From positions 134,815-198,814 of the forward strand of contig BJHQ01000002.1 in the NCBI GenBank assembly GCA_014193115.1: DNA of 64,000 nucleotides. Direction: 5' to 3'. Each line of letters starts with the position of its first letter. Within the stretch, counting starts at the first letter, position 1. The position numbers and the translations under genes were made by a program. A model generated the notes under the pieces. That model saw only the letters and a list, made by a program, of their open reading frames with translations. It had not been told where the DNA came from and did no database searches. Source of the stretch: Planctomycetota bacterium (GTDB taxonomy: Bacteria > Planctomycetota > UBA11346). Positions 16,254 through 28,348 of this stretch are shown piece by piece.

Positions 16254-18076
16254 ACGCCACCCTGCCCCCTGGATCCGCCGCCCCCACCGAGGCGTTAGAT
16301 GCCGATGTCTGCGTCGTCGGCGGTGGCATCGCCGGCCTTTGCGCGGCTCTGGCGGCGGCGCGCAGCGGCGCGCGAACGATCCTGATCCAGGACCGCGCGG
16401 TGCTCGGTGGCAATGCCAGCAGCGAAATCCGCATGTGGATCTGCGGCGCCCACGGCAAGGATGTCAAGGAAGCGGGAATCCTTGAAGAATTGCAGCTCGC
16501 CAACTACCACCGCAATCCCGGGCTGAATTACAGTTTGTGGGATTCGGTGCTGTACCAGGCGGCGCGGGAGCAATCGGGCCTGACCACCATCCTGTCGTGT
16601 GCGGTCTGCCAGGTCGAGATGGCGAATGCAACCACCATCGCTGCGGTGCGCGCCTGGCATCTGACCCGCCAGTGTTGGATCGAAGTGCGGGCGCGGGTGT
16701 TCCTCGATTGCAGCGGCGATTCGGTTCTGAGTCTTTCTGGCGCGCCGGCACGCTGGGGCCGCGAGGCGCGCAGCGAGACCGGCGAACCCGCGGCGCAGGC
16801 GGTGGCCGATCGCAAGACCATGGGCAATTCCCTGCTCATCCAGCTCCGCGCCATCGATCCGGCCCAGCATCGGCCGTTCATCGCCCCGGCCTGGGCGCGG
16901 GTCCTGCCCGAGGGCCATCCGCGGCTCAGGGAATGCAAGCCCACCGGCCATAATTTCTGGTGGATCGAGATCGGCGGCGAGCAGGACACCATGGCCGACG
17001 CCGACCGCATCCGCGACGAGCTGTACGCCATCGCCTTCGGCGTCTGGGCCTTCATCAAGAACCATCCCGATGGACGCGGCCACGGCTGGGAACTGGAATG
17101 GCTGGGCAGCCTGCCCGGCAAGCGCGAGAACATCCGCTACGAAGGCGATCACGTCCTGACCCAGATGGACGTGGAAAGCTGCGGCCATTTCCCGGACGTC
17201 ATCGCCTATGGCGGCTGGACCATGGACGATCATCCGCCCGCCGCCTTCGACCATCCCGGCCCGCCGACGCACCATTATCCGGCGCCATCGCCCTTCGGCA
17301 TTCCGTATCGCAGCCTGTATTCGCGAACCGTCAGCAACCTGCTGTTCGCCGGGCGCAATATCAGTTGCACCCACCTGGCGATGTCGGCGACCCGGGTCAT
17401 GGGCACCTGCGCCCTGGTCGGCCAGGCGGCTGGAACCGCCGCTGCCATGGCCGTGGCCGTGGGCAGTGATCCGCGCGGCATCGGCCGCGACCATCTCGTC
17501 GAGCTGCGCAATCGCCTGATGGACGACGACAGTTGGCTGCCCGGCGTGCTCCGGCCGATCGCACCGCTGGCGCGCCTGGCGACGGTGACGACCTCGGCAG
17601 GCGATGATCCTGCGCCGCTGTTCACCGGCATCGACCGCCGCCTGCTCGGCCAGGCAAACGCTATCGAAATCGCCCCTGGCGGGTGGATCGAGTTCCGCTG
17701 GCCGCAGCAGGTCGCGCCGGGCCGTCTGCGCCTGATCGGGGATTCCGACCTGCACCGCGACAAGCGCCAGCCGTGCTCGTGGCCGCGGGACGGCCATGAC
17801 GAAGCGATGCCGGCCCGTCTGCCCCGGAATCTCCGGGTCGTGGTGGAACGCGATGGCGCCTGGGTTGAGGTCGCCCGCATCACCGACAATCCCAGGCGTC
17901 TGCTGAAGATCCCTGTGGTCGGAAACACCACCGCCGTGCGCTTGATCGTGGAGGCCGCCTGGGGCGGCGGACCAGCGCGGTTGCAGGCCTGCGAACCTGG
18001 CCTGCCAGACCTGCTGGCGCCGCCAGTCGCCACACCGTGGCCATCGCAGCCGGTCACACGTACCTCCGGTGCATGA
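16250..18076 (+). CDS. FAD-dependent oxidoreductase (PF12831 type) with C-terminal extension
   Basis: A 608-aa protein. The dinucleotide-binding motif VVGGGIAGLCAALAAARSG is near residues 22-40, followed by GGNASSEIRMWICG. A second FAD contact region, LLFAGRNISCTHLAMSATRV, is near 365-385. The last ~160 residues form an extra domain that looks beta-rich (FRWPQQVAPGRLRLIGDSD) and may bind a ligand. No signal peptide. PF12831 proteins are common beside glycoside hydrolases in PVC bacteria; oxidation of a sugar or cyclitol is plausible but unproven. Coupled by ATGA overlap to the IclR regulator. Confidence 0.8.
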   Translation: MNATLPPGSAAPTEALDADVCVVGGGIAGLCAALAAARSGARTILIQDRAVLGGNASSEIRMWICGAHGKDVKEAGILEELQLANYHRNPGLNYSLWDSVLYQAAREQSGLTTILSCAVCQVEMANATTIAAVRAWHLTRQCWIEVRARVFLDCSGDSVLSLSGAPARWGREARSETGEPAAQAVADRKTMGNSLLIQLRAIDPAQHRPFIAPAWARVLPEGHPRLRECKPTGHNFWWIEIGGEQDTMADADRIRDELYAIAFGVWAFIKNHPDGRGHGWELEWLGSLPGKRENIRYEGDHVLTQMDVESCGHFPDVIAYGGWTMDDHPPAAFDHPGPPTHHYPAPSPFGIPYRSLYSRTVSNLLFAGRNISCTHLAMSATRVMGTCALVGQAAGTAAAMAVAVGSDPRGIGRDHLVELRNRLMDDDSWLPGVLRPIAPLARLATVTTSAGDDPAPLFTGIDRRLLGQANAIEIAPGGWIEFRWPQQVAPGRLRLIGDSDLHRDKRQPCSWPRDGHDEAMPARLPRNLRVVVERDGAWVEVARITDNPRRLLKIPVVGNTTAVRLIVEAAWGGGPARLQACEPGLPDLLAPPVATPWPSQPVTRTSGA

Positions 18077-18101
18077 ACGACTGACTCCAGAAGGGAAATC
18101 A

Positions 18102-19916
18102 ATGCGGCATCTCATGACGATGGCAACATTCCTTCAAACACAATCGCTGGAATCCCTGGCTGTTTCACCTTGTTATTGCGGAATATTCATGAAGAAATGC
18201 TGGCAATATCGCTTCATTCATGTTACATTCTTCTTACTGGTTGTCTCGATGTATTCGTTTGGAGCTGAGCCACCGTCACCGACGCAGAACCTCTCGCGCC
18301 ACCTCGCGGCGGTCAACCAGATTGGTTACCAAACCGATTGGCCGAAGCGCTTCACCGCACCGTTGTCCGACGACGGCATCCATTTCATCGTCTGCTGGAA
18401 AGACGATCCTGCACCATTGTTCACCGGTGTCATCAAGGACCATGTCGGTGATTTTTCGCAATTCCAACCTGCGGACACCGCGAACGACTACGTTGTCGTC
18501 CTCAAAGGCGGCACGTTAGGAGAATGCGTGTCGGATCCATTTCTCATCCGTAAAGAACTTTGGCGGGAACAACTGTGGCCGTCGGCAATCGATTTCATGA
18601 TTGATTGCCGCGCGGTGGTTGGCACCCACTGCAGTGCTTTTGGCGGCAGCCCTTGGCGAGATGGATGCTTTTATGATTTCGCTGTTCCCTCCCTCATTTT
18701 TCTCTACGAAGCCAATCCTGGGCTCATCGAATCCCTGCCGCATCAGATGGATTGGGAAAAGGACAAGACACGGGTATTCGCTCCAGACTTTCCCTTCAAA
18801 AGTGATAAAATACTAGAATTGGTAAAACGGTATTATGCCGAGCTGGAAGCGCCCATGACCGATGCCCCGGATGTCGCCAAACTGATCCATTGGGGATTGG
18901 GATGGTATCTGGTGCAATTTGGCAAAAACGAAGATAAGGTGAATGCCCAGATTGTCGAACACTTCGCGTATCTGCTCTCGGCTTGGCCGCGATTAAAGCT
19001 AGATCGTTGGTTGCCGGCGTCATTCTATGATCGCTGTCGGGAGTTCGCCCAGCGTCATTGGGAGAGGAGCGGTTTGCTGGCAATTGATCCCGAATGGAAT
19101 TCCAAGAAATGGATCTCCTTGGAAGCCGATAACTTGGGGCAGGGCCTGGTCCTTCCATACAAAGGGCATAACGCTCCCGGCCATTCCATCGTACCGAACC
19201 TGTTGATGTACGAACTGGCCAGTCGGACCAAGGATCCGATGGCTGCCAAATATCAGCAGGCCGCCCGTGAACAGGCCGCCTGGATCATCGCCCATCTGGA
19301 TCTGCAGGATCCGCGTTCAACGAAGGGTATGCGGATGAGCGAGCATCGCACCATCCCAAGTTTGGTTTGGTTCTTGCAACATCATCCCGAATCAGCACCG
19401 CCGGATCTAAAAGCCTATATCACGGCATGGGCTTCCATCATGGTGAAACGTTCTGCCAACCTGTGGGATTTCCGACGATTCGACCTTGAGAATCGCTGGT
19501 CACTGCCCTCCTTCAACGAACCTGGTAATCTTGCTGGATTTCCTGCTTGTGCGTTGGCGGCCTCGTGGGTGGTCGATGATTCAGCTACGGTTCAACGACT
19601 GCGTGAAATCAGCGTCGCTCAGTTCGATAATCTTTTCGGTCGCAACCCGAAATTTGCCGCCAGCCCAAGTTATCCGAAGAATGGATTTCCCCTCATCGAA
19701 CGTGGATGGCCGATCAAGTACAGGCCGAACACCTGTGCAGTTTTGGAATTGGTTCGCGGTTCACTCTCCGCTTCACCCGGGACCGAGATGTATCCGTTCA
19801 TTCCAGACGGTAAATTCAGGCACTGCGAAGGCTGGGTGAACTTCAATACCGCATGGAATGTCGGGCTGGCCTACTTTGCATGGGACGCCGGCAAACAAGC
19901 GCCAACCAAGAAATGA
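18102..19916 (+). CDS. Secreted GH9-like protein
   Basis: About 604 aa. The start at 18102 was chosen because AGAAGGG (18089-18095) precedes it. An ATG at 18189 would give a more normal signal peptide (MKKCWQYRFIHVTFFLLVV) but lacks a ribosome site. After export, the N-terminus (AAVNQIGYQTDWPKRFTAPL) resembles the Ig-like domain that precedes GH9 catalytic domains. The rest looks like an (alpha/alpha)6 barrel, with FDNLFGRNPKF and EGWVNFNTAWNVGLAYFAW echoing GH9 C-terminal motifs. The GH9 DAGD motif is not seen, so activity is uncertain. It is more A/T-rich than its neighbours. Confidence 0.6.
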   Translation: MRHLMTMATFLQTQSLESLAVSPCYCGIFMKKCWQYRFIHVTFFLLVVSMYSFGAEPPSPTQNLSRHLAAVNQIGYQTDWPKRFTAPLSDDGIHFIVCWKDDPAPLFTGVIKDHVGDFSQFQPADTANDYVVVLKGGTLGECVSDPFLIRKELWREQLWPSAIDFMIDCRAVVGTHCSAFGGSPWRDGCFYDFAVPSLIFLYEANPGLIESLPHQMDWEKDKTRVFAPDFPFKSDKILELVKRYYAELEAPMTDAPDVAKLIHWGLGWYLVQFGKNEDKVNAQIVEHFAYLLSAWPRLKLDRWLPASFYDRCREFAQRHWERSGLLAIDPEWNSKKWISLEADNLGQGLVLPYKGHNAPGHSIVPNLLMYELASRTKDPMAAKYQQAAREQAAWIIAHLDLQDPRSTKGMRMSEHRTIPSLVWFLQHHPESAPPDLKAYITAWASIMVKRSANLWDFRRFDLENRWSLPSFNEPGNLAGFPACALAASWVVDDSATVQRLREISVAQFDNLFGRNPKFAASPSYPKNGFPLIERGWPIKYRPNTCAVLELVRGSLSASPGTEMYPFIPDGKFRHCEGWVNFNTAWNVGLAYFAWDAGKQAPTKK

Positions 19917-19922
19917 CATAAA

Positions 19923-21161
19923 ATGTCCGGGCAGGACAGTTTCTGGCGCATCGGCCCGCGCGGATTCAGCGTCGTCGCCCTCATCCTGGTGGCGGCGGTG
20001 CTCAATTATGTCGATCGCCAAGCCCTGGCGCTGCTGAAACCGACCCTGGATCAGCGATTCGGGTTCGGCGACGCGGGCTATGCCAGCATCGTCAACGCCT
20101 TCCTGATCACCTATACGCTGTCGTTTCTGGTGTCCGGGCGAGTGATCGATCGCATCGGCCCCCGTGCCGGCATCGCCTGGTGCCTGGGGTTCTGGTCTCT
20201 GGCCAATGCGGGGATGGCCTTCGCCACTTCGATCGATCATATCCTGATCAGCCGAGCTCTGCTTGGTCTGGGCGAGGCGGGATTGTGGGTGGCGGTTCCG
20301 CGCTTGGCGGCAGAACGCTACCTGCCCAGGACCCGGGGTATCGTCCTGGGACTGGCCACCATGGGAGCAACCATCGGAGCCACCATCGCGCCTCCACTGG
20401 TGGTCGCCTTGGCCGGCGACACCGGTGAACATTGGACCTGGGCCTTCCTGGCCACCGGGCTGATGGGTCTGGCGGTGGTCCCGCTTTGGTGGCTGGTCTG
20501 CCCGCCATCGCCAAGCGCTACCGAGGCGACGAAGACTCCCGCCCTGGGCACCCTGGCTGTGCTCCGCCTGATCGTGCTGCGTCGGGAAGTCTGGCTGCTC
20601 ATCCTGACCAGGCTCATCACCGATCCGGTGTGGTATTTTTACCAGTCGTGGTTCCCCACGTTCCTTCATCAGAAGCACGGATGGTCCCAGGCCGATATCA
20701 AACATGCCTGGTTTGTGTATTTGCCGGCGGATCTCGGCTGCCTGCTCGGTGGCTTTCTGGCCGCCTGGCGGATCGGTAAGGGCATCGAGCCACACCGAGG
20801 CCGGCTGCAAATCATGCTGTTCTGCTGCTTGTTGACGCCGCTCTCGGCGGTGGTGGCGCTCAGTGGCAGTCAGGCCCTGGTGCTCGCCGCCTCCATGTTC
20901 GTGATCGGCGCCCACCTGGCGTGGTTGGCCAATGTGTCTGCCTTGACTGCAGAACTGCTGCCCCCGGCCCAGACCGCCACCGTCTTCGGCATCGTCGCCG
21001 CTGCCAGCGCCACCGGCGGCATTCTGATGAACTCCTGGATCGGGGCCCACGCCACAGGCGACGGCATGGTGTCATTCCTGATTATCGCCGCCTGCGTTCA
21101 TCCGCTCGCATGGATCTTGTGCGCCGTCCTTGGCCGGCGCTGGTCCACCTCCTCCCCATAA
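19923..21161 (+). CDS. MFS transporter, hexuronate/anion-cation symporter type
   Basis: A 412-aa transporter with 12 predicted helices. The first helix region (LNYVDRQALALLKPTL, residues 26-41) and RAGIAWCLGFWSLANAGMA resemble the ACS family (ExuT/UxuT), which import hexuronates or related sugar acids with protons. It begins 6 bp after the GH9-like stop, so it is in the same operon. Substrate is likely a breakdown product of the polymer attacked by the neighbouring hydrolases; the exact sugar is inferred. Confidence 0.82.
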   Translation: MSGQDSFWRIGPRGFSVVALILVAAVLNYVDRQALALLKPTLDQRFGFGDAGYASIVNAFLITYTLSFLVSGRVIDRIGPRAGIAWCLGFWSLANAGMAFATSIDHILISRALLGLGEAGLWVAVPRLAAERYLPRTRGIVLGLATMGATIGATIAPPLVVALAGDTGEHWTWAFLATGLMGLAVVPLWWLVCPPSPSATEATKTPALGTLAVLRLIVLRREVWLLILTRLITDPVWYFYQSWFPTFLHQKHGWSQADIKHAWFVYLPADLGCLLGGFLAAWRIGKGIEPHRGRLQIMLFCCLLTPLSAVVALSGSQALVLAASMFVIGAHLAWLANVSALTAELLPPAQTATVFGIVAAASATGGILMNSWIGAHATGDGMVSFLIIAACVHPLAWILCAVLGRRWSTSSP

Positions 21162-21264
21162 CGTCATCATCATGATAAACAGGTTGAAGTACAGAAATGA
21201 TACGAAATGCCGTATGTCACCATCGAAACCGCCATGGCGGTATGGTGAAGTTGAAGGTACCATC

Positions 21265-23670
21265 ATGTCATTCTCCCTGATCGTCGGCATTTTCCTTTTG
21301 TCCATCGTGTTCCCTCCTGTTTGGAGTCTTCATGCTGCGGACACAACAGACCCCACTGAGAGAGGAAAAATGGTGAACATCATGGAAATAATCGTCCCAC
21401 GAGAATCCGTCGGCCATCGTCCTGTGCAGGCGTCGGCACCCTGGATCTGGAACGCTGAAAATGGTCCCGGTGATACCTGGATGTGTTTCCGGCATCAGGT
21501 GGCGCTCGACAAGGTCCCTGATAAGGTTCCGGCCATTCTTGCCGCCGATAGTTTATATTGGCTGTGGATTAACGGAGCGGCAGTGATCGAGGCTGGCGGC
21601 CTCAAACGAGGCCCGACGCCAACGGATACGTATGCCGATCAGATGGATCTTGCTCCCTTTCTCCGTCCGGGTCTCAACCAGATTGCCGTGCTGGTCTGGT
21701 ATTATGGCATCAGCGGTTCATCCCATATCGATAGCGGAAATGGCGGATTTCTGCTCGAAACACCGATTGCCGACCTTCGCACCAGCGCCCGTTGGCGAGT
21801 TTCCCCTCATGCTGCATTCCAATCTCGTCCCGCCGGGGCGAAGGCCTGGCATCCCGTTGGCGACAAAAAAACCAGGGAGAAGACACTTCCACCGCCGCCA
21901 TTGGCAAGAGATACCCTATCGGAATCGCCAATCCATTTCGATGCTCGCCTGGACCGGGTTCATTGGCGCGAGGAGGAACCGCCGTCAGATTGGAACACTG
22001 CCACTGAAAAGGGAATTCCTCCAGTCCTGCCTTGGGGAAAACTCATCCCACGTCCGATCCATTTCTTCCGGATCGGAAAGCCACAGAGGTACCTCAATCA
22101 TGATCAACTTGTCATTTCCCGACAGGGACCAGCCATATTGATCGGAAAATTGCCCAATAATATTCAGGTATTTTCTCGACTCCATGTGAGAGCCGAAGCG
22201 GGACGTGAAATCCTCATCCATACCGAGCGCGGCTACAAAGGCACCACCTATATCACCCGTGAAGGAGAACAGTCTTTCGAGGTGCCGGCCTGGAGTAACG
22301 GCCACTCGGTCACCTATACGATCCCTGCCGGAGTTCAGGTCCTGGACCTGGAATACCGGGAGACGGGCATTGATACGGATTTCAAAGGGGAATTCTCATG
22401 CAGCGATCCTCGACTGAACACGCTCTGGACCAAATGCGGCCGATCCATCTATGTGAATATGCATGACAGTTACATGGATTGCCCAGATCGGGAACGATCA
22501 CAATGGCCATTTGACATGACCTTTACTGCGGCCGCCACGTATTATCTCTTCGACCGCCGAGTCGACACGCTTTTTGAAAAGGGAATTCGCGAATTTCTCG
22601 GATGGCGGACGCCAAGCGGCATCCTGTGGGGAGCTGTCCCCAGTGGACGATTCATCGGTAAATACCGTGAATTTCCCGTGCAAAATCTGCACTACATCGC
22701 AGTCGGAGTGCCCACCCACCTTGAGCAAACAGGCAACCTCGCGCTCGCCGCTGACATCGTCCCACCGATTCGACGATATCTTCTCGAATGCTGGTCCATG
22801 AATGCCGACGGCCTGCCGCGGCCACGCCCGACGGAAACCGACTGGGGTCCGGGCACGGCCAAATGGATGGATTGGGGTGCAGGGACCATCGACCGCACCT
22901 TGTTGGAAGTCGCATGGTATGGTTGGGCGGTCTCGAGCATCGATCGCATCCGCGCGATGGCAGGACTTCCGGAAGACTTGGCGATAAGCGAACGACGGAA
23001 ATCGATCGCGGCGGCATTTGATCGGGTATTTTGGGATGAAAGTGTCCAGGCGTACCGAGCGCATGGGTATAAAGACCCTCCTGATGATCGCGGAAACGCC
23101 ATCGCCGTGTGTGCCGGTCTTGCGGCAAGCCAGCGCACGGACGCACTTGCGGCCATGTTTGCGAAAACGGAGCGTTCATCCATAGGCATGGAACGATATG
23201 TGATCGAGGCCATGTTCACATTGGACCATGCTCTAGCTGGCCTTCAACGGCTGAAGCGTCGGTTCGCCAAGGAGATCTCGTCGCAGTATACCACTCTTCC
23301 AGAGGGATTTGGCAGCGATTCCAACCACGGCTGGGGCGCCTGGCCAGCCGCCTTCATGGTCGAACGCATCGCCGGCATACGACCGATCACACCGGGCTAC
23401 GGCACCTTCGTCGTCGATCCGCGACCGGCGGGACTCAGTCAATTTTCCGTCCGCTTCCCTTCCATCCGGGGTGAAATCGCAGTTGCCTGGAATGAGACGG
23501 CTGATGCAGCGAACCTCCGTGTCGAATGCCCTGAAAACACCAACGCCACGGTGGTTTTCCCGAAGACCAGCACAAAGACCAGGCTTTCCGCACCTGGAGC
23601 GATACCTGATCCGCAGAATCCCTGCCGTTTCTCTATCGGTGCCGGCATCTGGAATTTCGAAGCTCGGTGA
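21265..23670 (+). CDS. Secreted GH78-like alpha-L-rhamnosidase
   Basis: An 801-aa protein with an N-terminal signal peptide (MSFSLIVGIFLLSIVFPPVW). It has jelly-roll domains in the first ~380 residues, then an (alpha/alpha)6 catalytic domain. MDCPDRERSQW (404-414) matches the GH78 acid/base block, usually DCPxRxER. EGFGSDSNHGWGAWPAAFM near the C-terminus matches the conserved late motif, followed by a C-terminal beta domain. It would release terminal rhamnose from plant or algal glycans outside the cytoplasm. The start at 21265 has GAAGG upstream. Same operon as the transporter. A/T-richer than the transporter gene. Confidence 0.85.
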   Translation: MSFSLIVGIFLLSIVFPPVWSLHAADTTDPTERGKMVNIMEIIVPRESVGHRPVQASAPWIWNAENGPGDTWMCFRHQVALDKVPDKVPAILAADSLYWLWINGAAVIEAGGLKRGPTPTDTYADQMDLAPFLRPGLNQIAVLVWYYGISGSSHIDSGNGGFLLETPIADLRTSARWRVSPHAAFQSRPAGAKAWHPVGDKKTREKTLPPPPLARDTLSESPIHFDARLDRVHWREEEPPSDWNTATEKGIPPVLPWGKLIPRPIHFFRIGKPQRYLNHDQLVISRQGPAILIGKLPNNIQVFSRLHVRAEAGREILIHTERGYKGTTYITREGEQSFEVPAWSNGHSVTYTIPAGVQVLDLEYRETGIDTDFKGEFSCSDPRLNTLWTKCGRSIYVNMHDSYMDCPDRERSQWPFDMTFTAAATYYLFDRRVDTLFEKGIREFLGWRTPSGILWGAVPSGRFIGKYREFPVQNLHYIAVGVPTHLEQTGNLALAADIVPPIRRYLLECWSMNADGLPRPRPTETDWGPGTAKWMDWGAGTIDRTLLEVAWYGWAVSSIDRIRAMAGLPEDLAISERRKSIAAAFDRVFWDESVQAYRAHGYKDPPDDRGNAIAVCAGLAASQRTDALAAMFAKTERSSIGMERYVIEAMFTLDHALAGLQRLKRRFAKEISSQYTTLPEGFGSDSNHGWGAWPAAFMVERIAGIRPITPGYGTFVVDPRPAGLSQFSVRFPSIRGEIAVAWNETADAANLRVECPENTNATVVFPKTSTKTRLSAPGAIPDPQNPCRFSIGAGIWNFEAR

Positions 23671-23793
23671 ATGTGGATACCCTACCTGATCAGACTCTCC
23701 GCATAGGCAGTTCCCATGATGATTCGCCTGCATTCCGAGATCGTAGGCACTTCCTAACCACCAAACCATCGCCAAGAGAAAGAGAACATCATC

Positions 23794-25287
23794 ATGGAAC
23801 ATCACCATCACCATTCAGGCAACGGTCTCACCCGACGGGGAGCGCTTCGGAGCGTGGTGACTGGCCTGGCAGCAGCCACCGCTGTTGCCACCATTTCCGC
23901 AACATCCACCGCAGGCGAGGGCGAGGAACAGAAGAGCATCGTGGATGATCCGAAGATCGATCTGGTCAAAGGTCACGTCCAGCGCACGTCCGGCACCCTT
24001 GATAAAAATGGGACCTTGGTCTCCGAAGCGCAGCGCAGCATACCGATCCAAGGGAAATCGCAGGTGCTGGTCTGCGGGGGAGGTCCTGCCGGGATTGCTG
24101 CGGCTTTGGCCGCCGCCCGGGCCGGGGCAAGCGTGCGCCTGATCGAATTGGCCGGTTGCCTCGGTGGCGTCTGGACTGCCGGTTTGCTGACGAAGATCCT
24201 CGATGGAGAGAACAAAACCGGGATCATGAAGGAACTGCTGACGGCGTTCTCTCAAAGGGGCAGCGATACCGCCAAGAAATCAGGCGGTTCGGTCTACGAT
24301 CCTGAGATCGCCAAGGCCGTGCTCGAGGAGTTGCTGACCGAAGCGAAGGTGTCGATCCTGTACCATACCCGGGTGGTCGGTGTGATCACCGCAGGCCGTC
24401 GCATCGCCGCCGTGCTCACCGAATCGAAGTCGGGTCGGCAAGGTTGGACGGCAGACACCTATGTTGACTGCACCGGCGATGGCGATCTTGCGGCACAGGC
24501 CGGATGCCGGTTTGACCTCGGCCGGGATGCCGATTGCGCCTGCCAGCCCATGTCACTCATGGCATTGCTGACCGGGATCGACTTCGAAACCGCTGTTCAA
24601 TTCAAGGACAGGAACAAACTCTTCAAATTGATGCAGAGCGTTGGGATCAAGCCCTCGTACCGCGCACCCACGCTGCGGCATCTTCATAGCGGCATCTATT
24701 CGCTCATGGCGAATCATGAATATGGTGTTTCGGCATTTGACGCTGATGCGATCACCCAGGCGACCATCAGGTCCCGACGAGAGATCAACGATATCGTCAA
24801 CGGCTTGCGCAAGGCGGGTTCGGCCTGGTCGAATGTGGCACTCGTTGCTACCGCCGAGCAGATCGGCATCCGCGAAGGTCGCCGGATCCTGGGCCGCTAT
24901 CACATCTCCCAAAAGGATGTGATGGCTGGGCTGCGTCATCAGGAAGCCATCTGCCGCTCCTCCTTCCCAATCGATATCCACGGTCTGAGTGCGGCCGATC
25001 CTGCATTTGCCCATGCGGTCGAAGGCCAATCGGCAAAACCGTTCGATATCCCCTATCCGGCGCTGGTCGCAGCCGATGTGGATGGACTCCTCATGGCCGG
25101 TCGTTGCATCAGCGGAGATTTCATCGCCCACGCCAGTTACCGGGTCACCGGCAACTCGGTCGCGATGGGCGAGGCTGCCGGCCTGGCCGCCGCCACTTCG
25201 GTCAAGCTCGGAAAAGCTCCGCATGAATTGTCCTGGGCTTCGATCCGTTCGGAGAGGGGGGCGCAGAAGGACACTGGTGACCGGTGA
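23794..25287 (+). CDS. Tat-type secreted FAD-dependent oxidoreductase (PF12831)
   Basis: A 497-aa FAD protein. The N-terminus carries five consecutive histidines (residues 3-7) and then LTRRGALRSVVTGLAAATAV, a twin-arginine-type signal. This fits export of a folded flavoprotein. The FAD motif VLVCGGGPAGIAAALAAARA lies around residues 90-109. GGVWTAGLL and a late GLLMAGRCISGDFIAHASYR also match the family. Position after GH78 suggests oxidation of a released sugar or glycoside in the periplasm. Substrate unknown. Confidence 0.82.
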   Translation: MEHHHHHSGNGLTRRGALRSVVTGLAAATAVATISATSTAGEGEEQKSIVDDPKIDLVKGHVQRTSGTLDKNGTLVSEAQRSIPIQGKSQVLVCGGGPAGIAAALAAARAGASVRLIELAGCLGGVWTAGLLTKILDGENKTGIMKELLTAFSQRGSDTAKKSGGSVYDPEIAKAVLEELLTEAKVSILYHTRVVGVITAGRRIAAVLTESKSGRQGWTADTYVDCTGDGDLAAQAGCRFDLGRDADCACQPMSLMALLTGIDFETAVQFKDRNKLFKLMQSVGIKPSYRAPTLRHLHSGIYSLMANHEYGVSAFDADAITQATIRSRREINDIVNGLRKAGSAWSNVALVATAEQIGIREGRRILGRYHISQKDVMAGLRHQEAICRSSFPIDIHGLSAADPAFAHAVEGQSAKPFDIPYPALVAADVDGLLMAGRCISGDFIAHASYRVTGNSVAMGEAAGLAAATSVKLGKAPHELSWASIRSERGAQKDTGDR

Positions 25288-25396
25288 GCGCCGGGTCCAT
25301 CGCAGGAAGCAGCTCCGCTCAGCTGATCGAGGGCAGGCCGAGTGCGGCTGCGGTTTTCCTGAACGGTGCTATGGTTGAGCCCCGTCAGGAGCGACC

Positions 25397-28302
<2,906 letters not shown>

Positions 28303-28310
28303 ACCTGTAA

Positions 28311-28348
28311 AGCGCCGCCATGCGACATCGCTTGCGCATGGCGGCGCT
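28311..28348 (+). terminator. Perfect 14-bp hairpin between enolase and the lipoprotein gene
   Basis: Left arm AGCGCCGCCATGCG (28311-28324), 10-nt loop, right arm CGCATGGCGGCGCT (28335-28348); all 14 pairs match. It begins 8 bp after the enolase stop. No T-run follows, so a simple intrinsic terminator is not certain. Both candidate ATGs of the next gene (28320 and 28338) lie inside the arms, so folding would hide them. Confidence 0.65.

Noticed and set aside
16295..18115. 606-codon minus-strand frame
   Set aside because: Antisense shadow of the FAD oxidoreductase gene.
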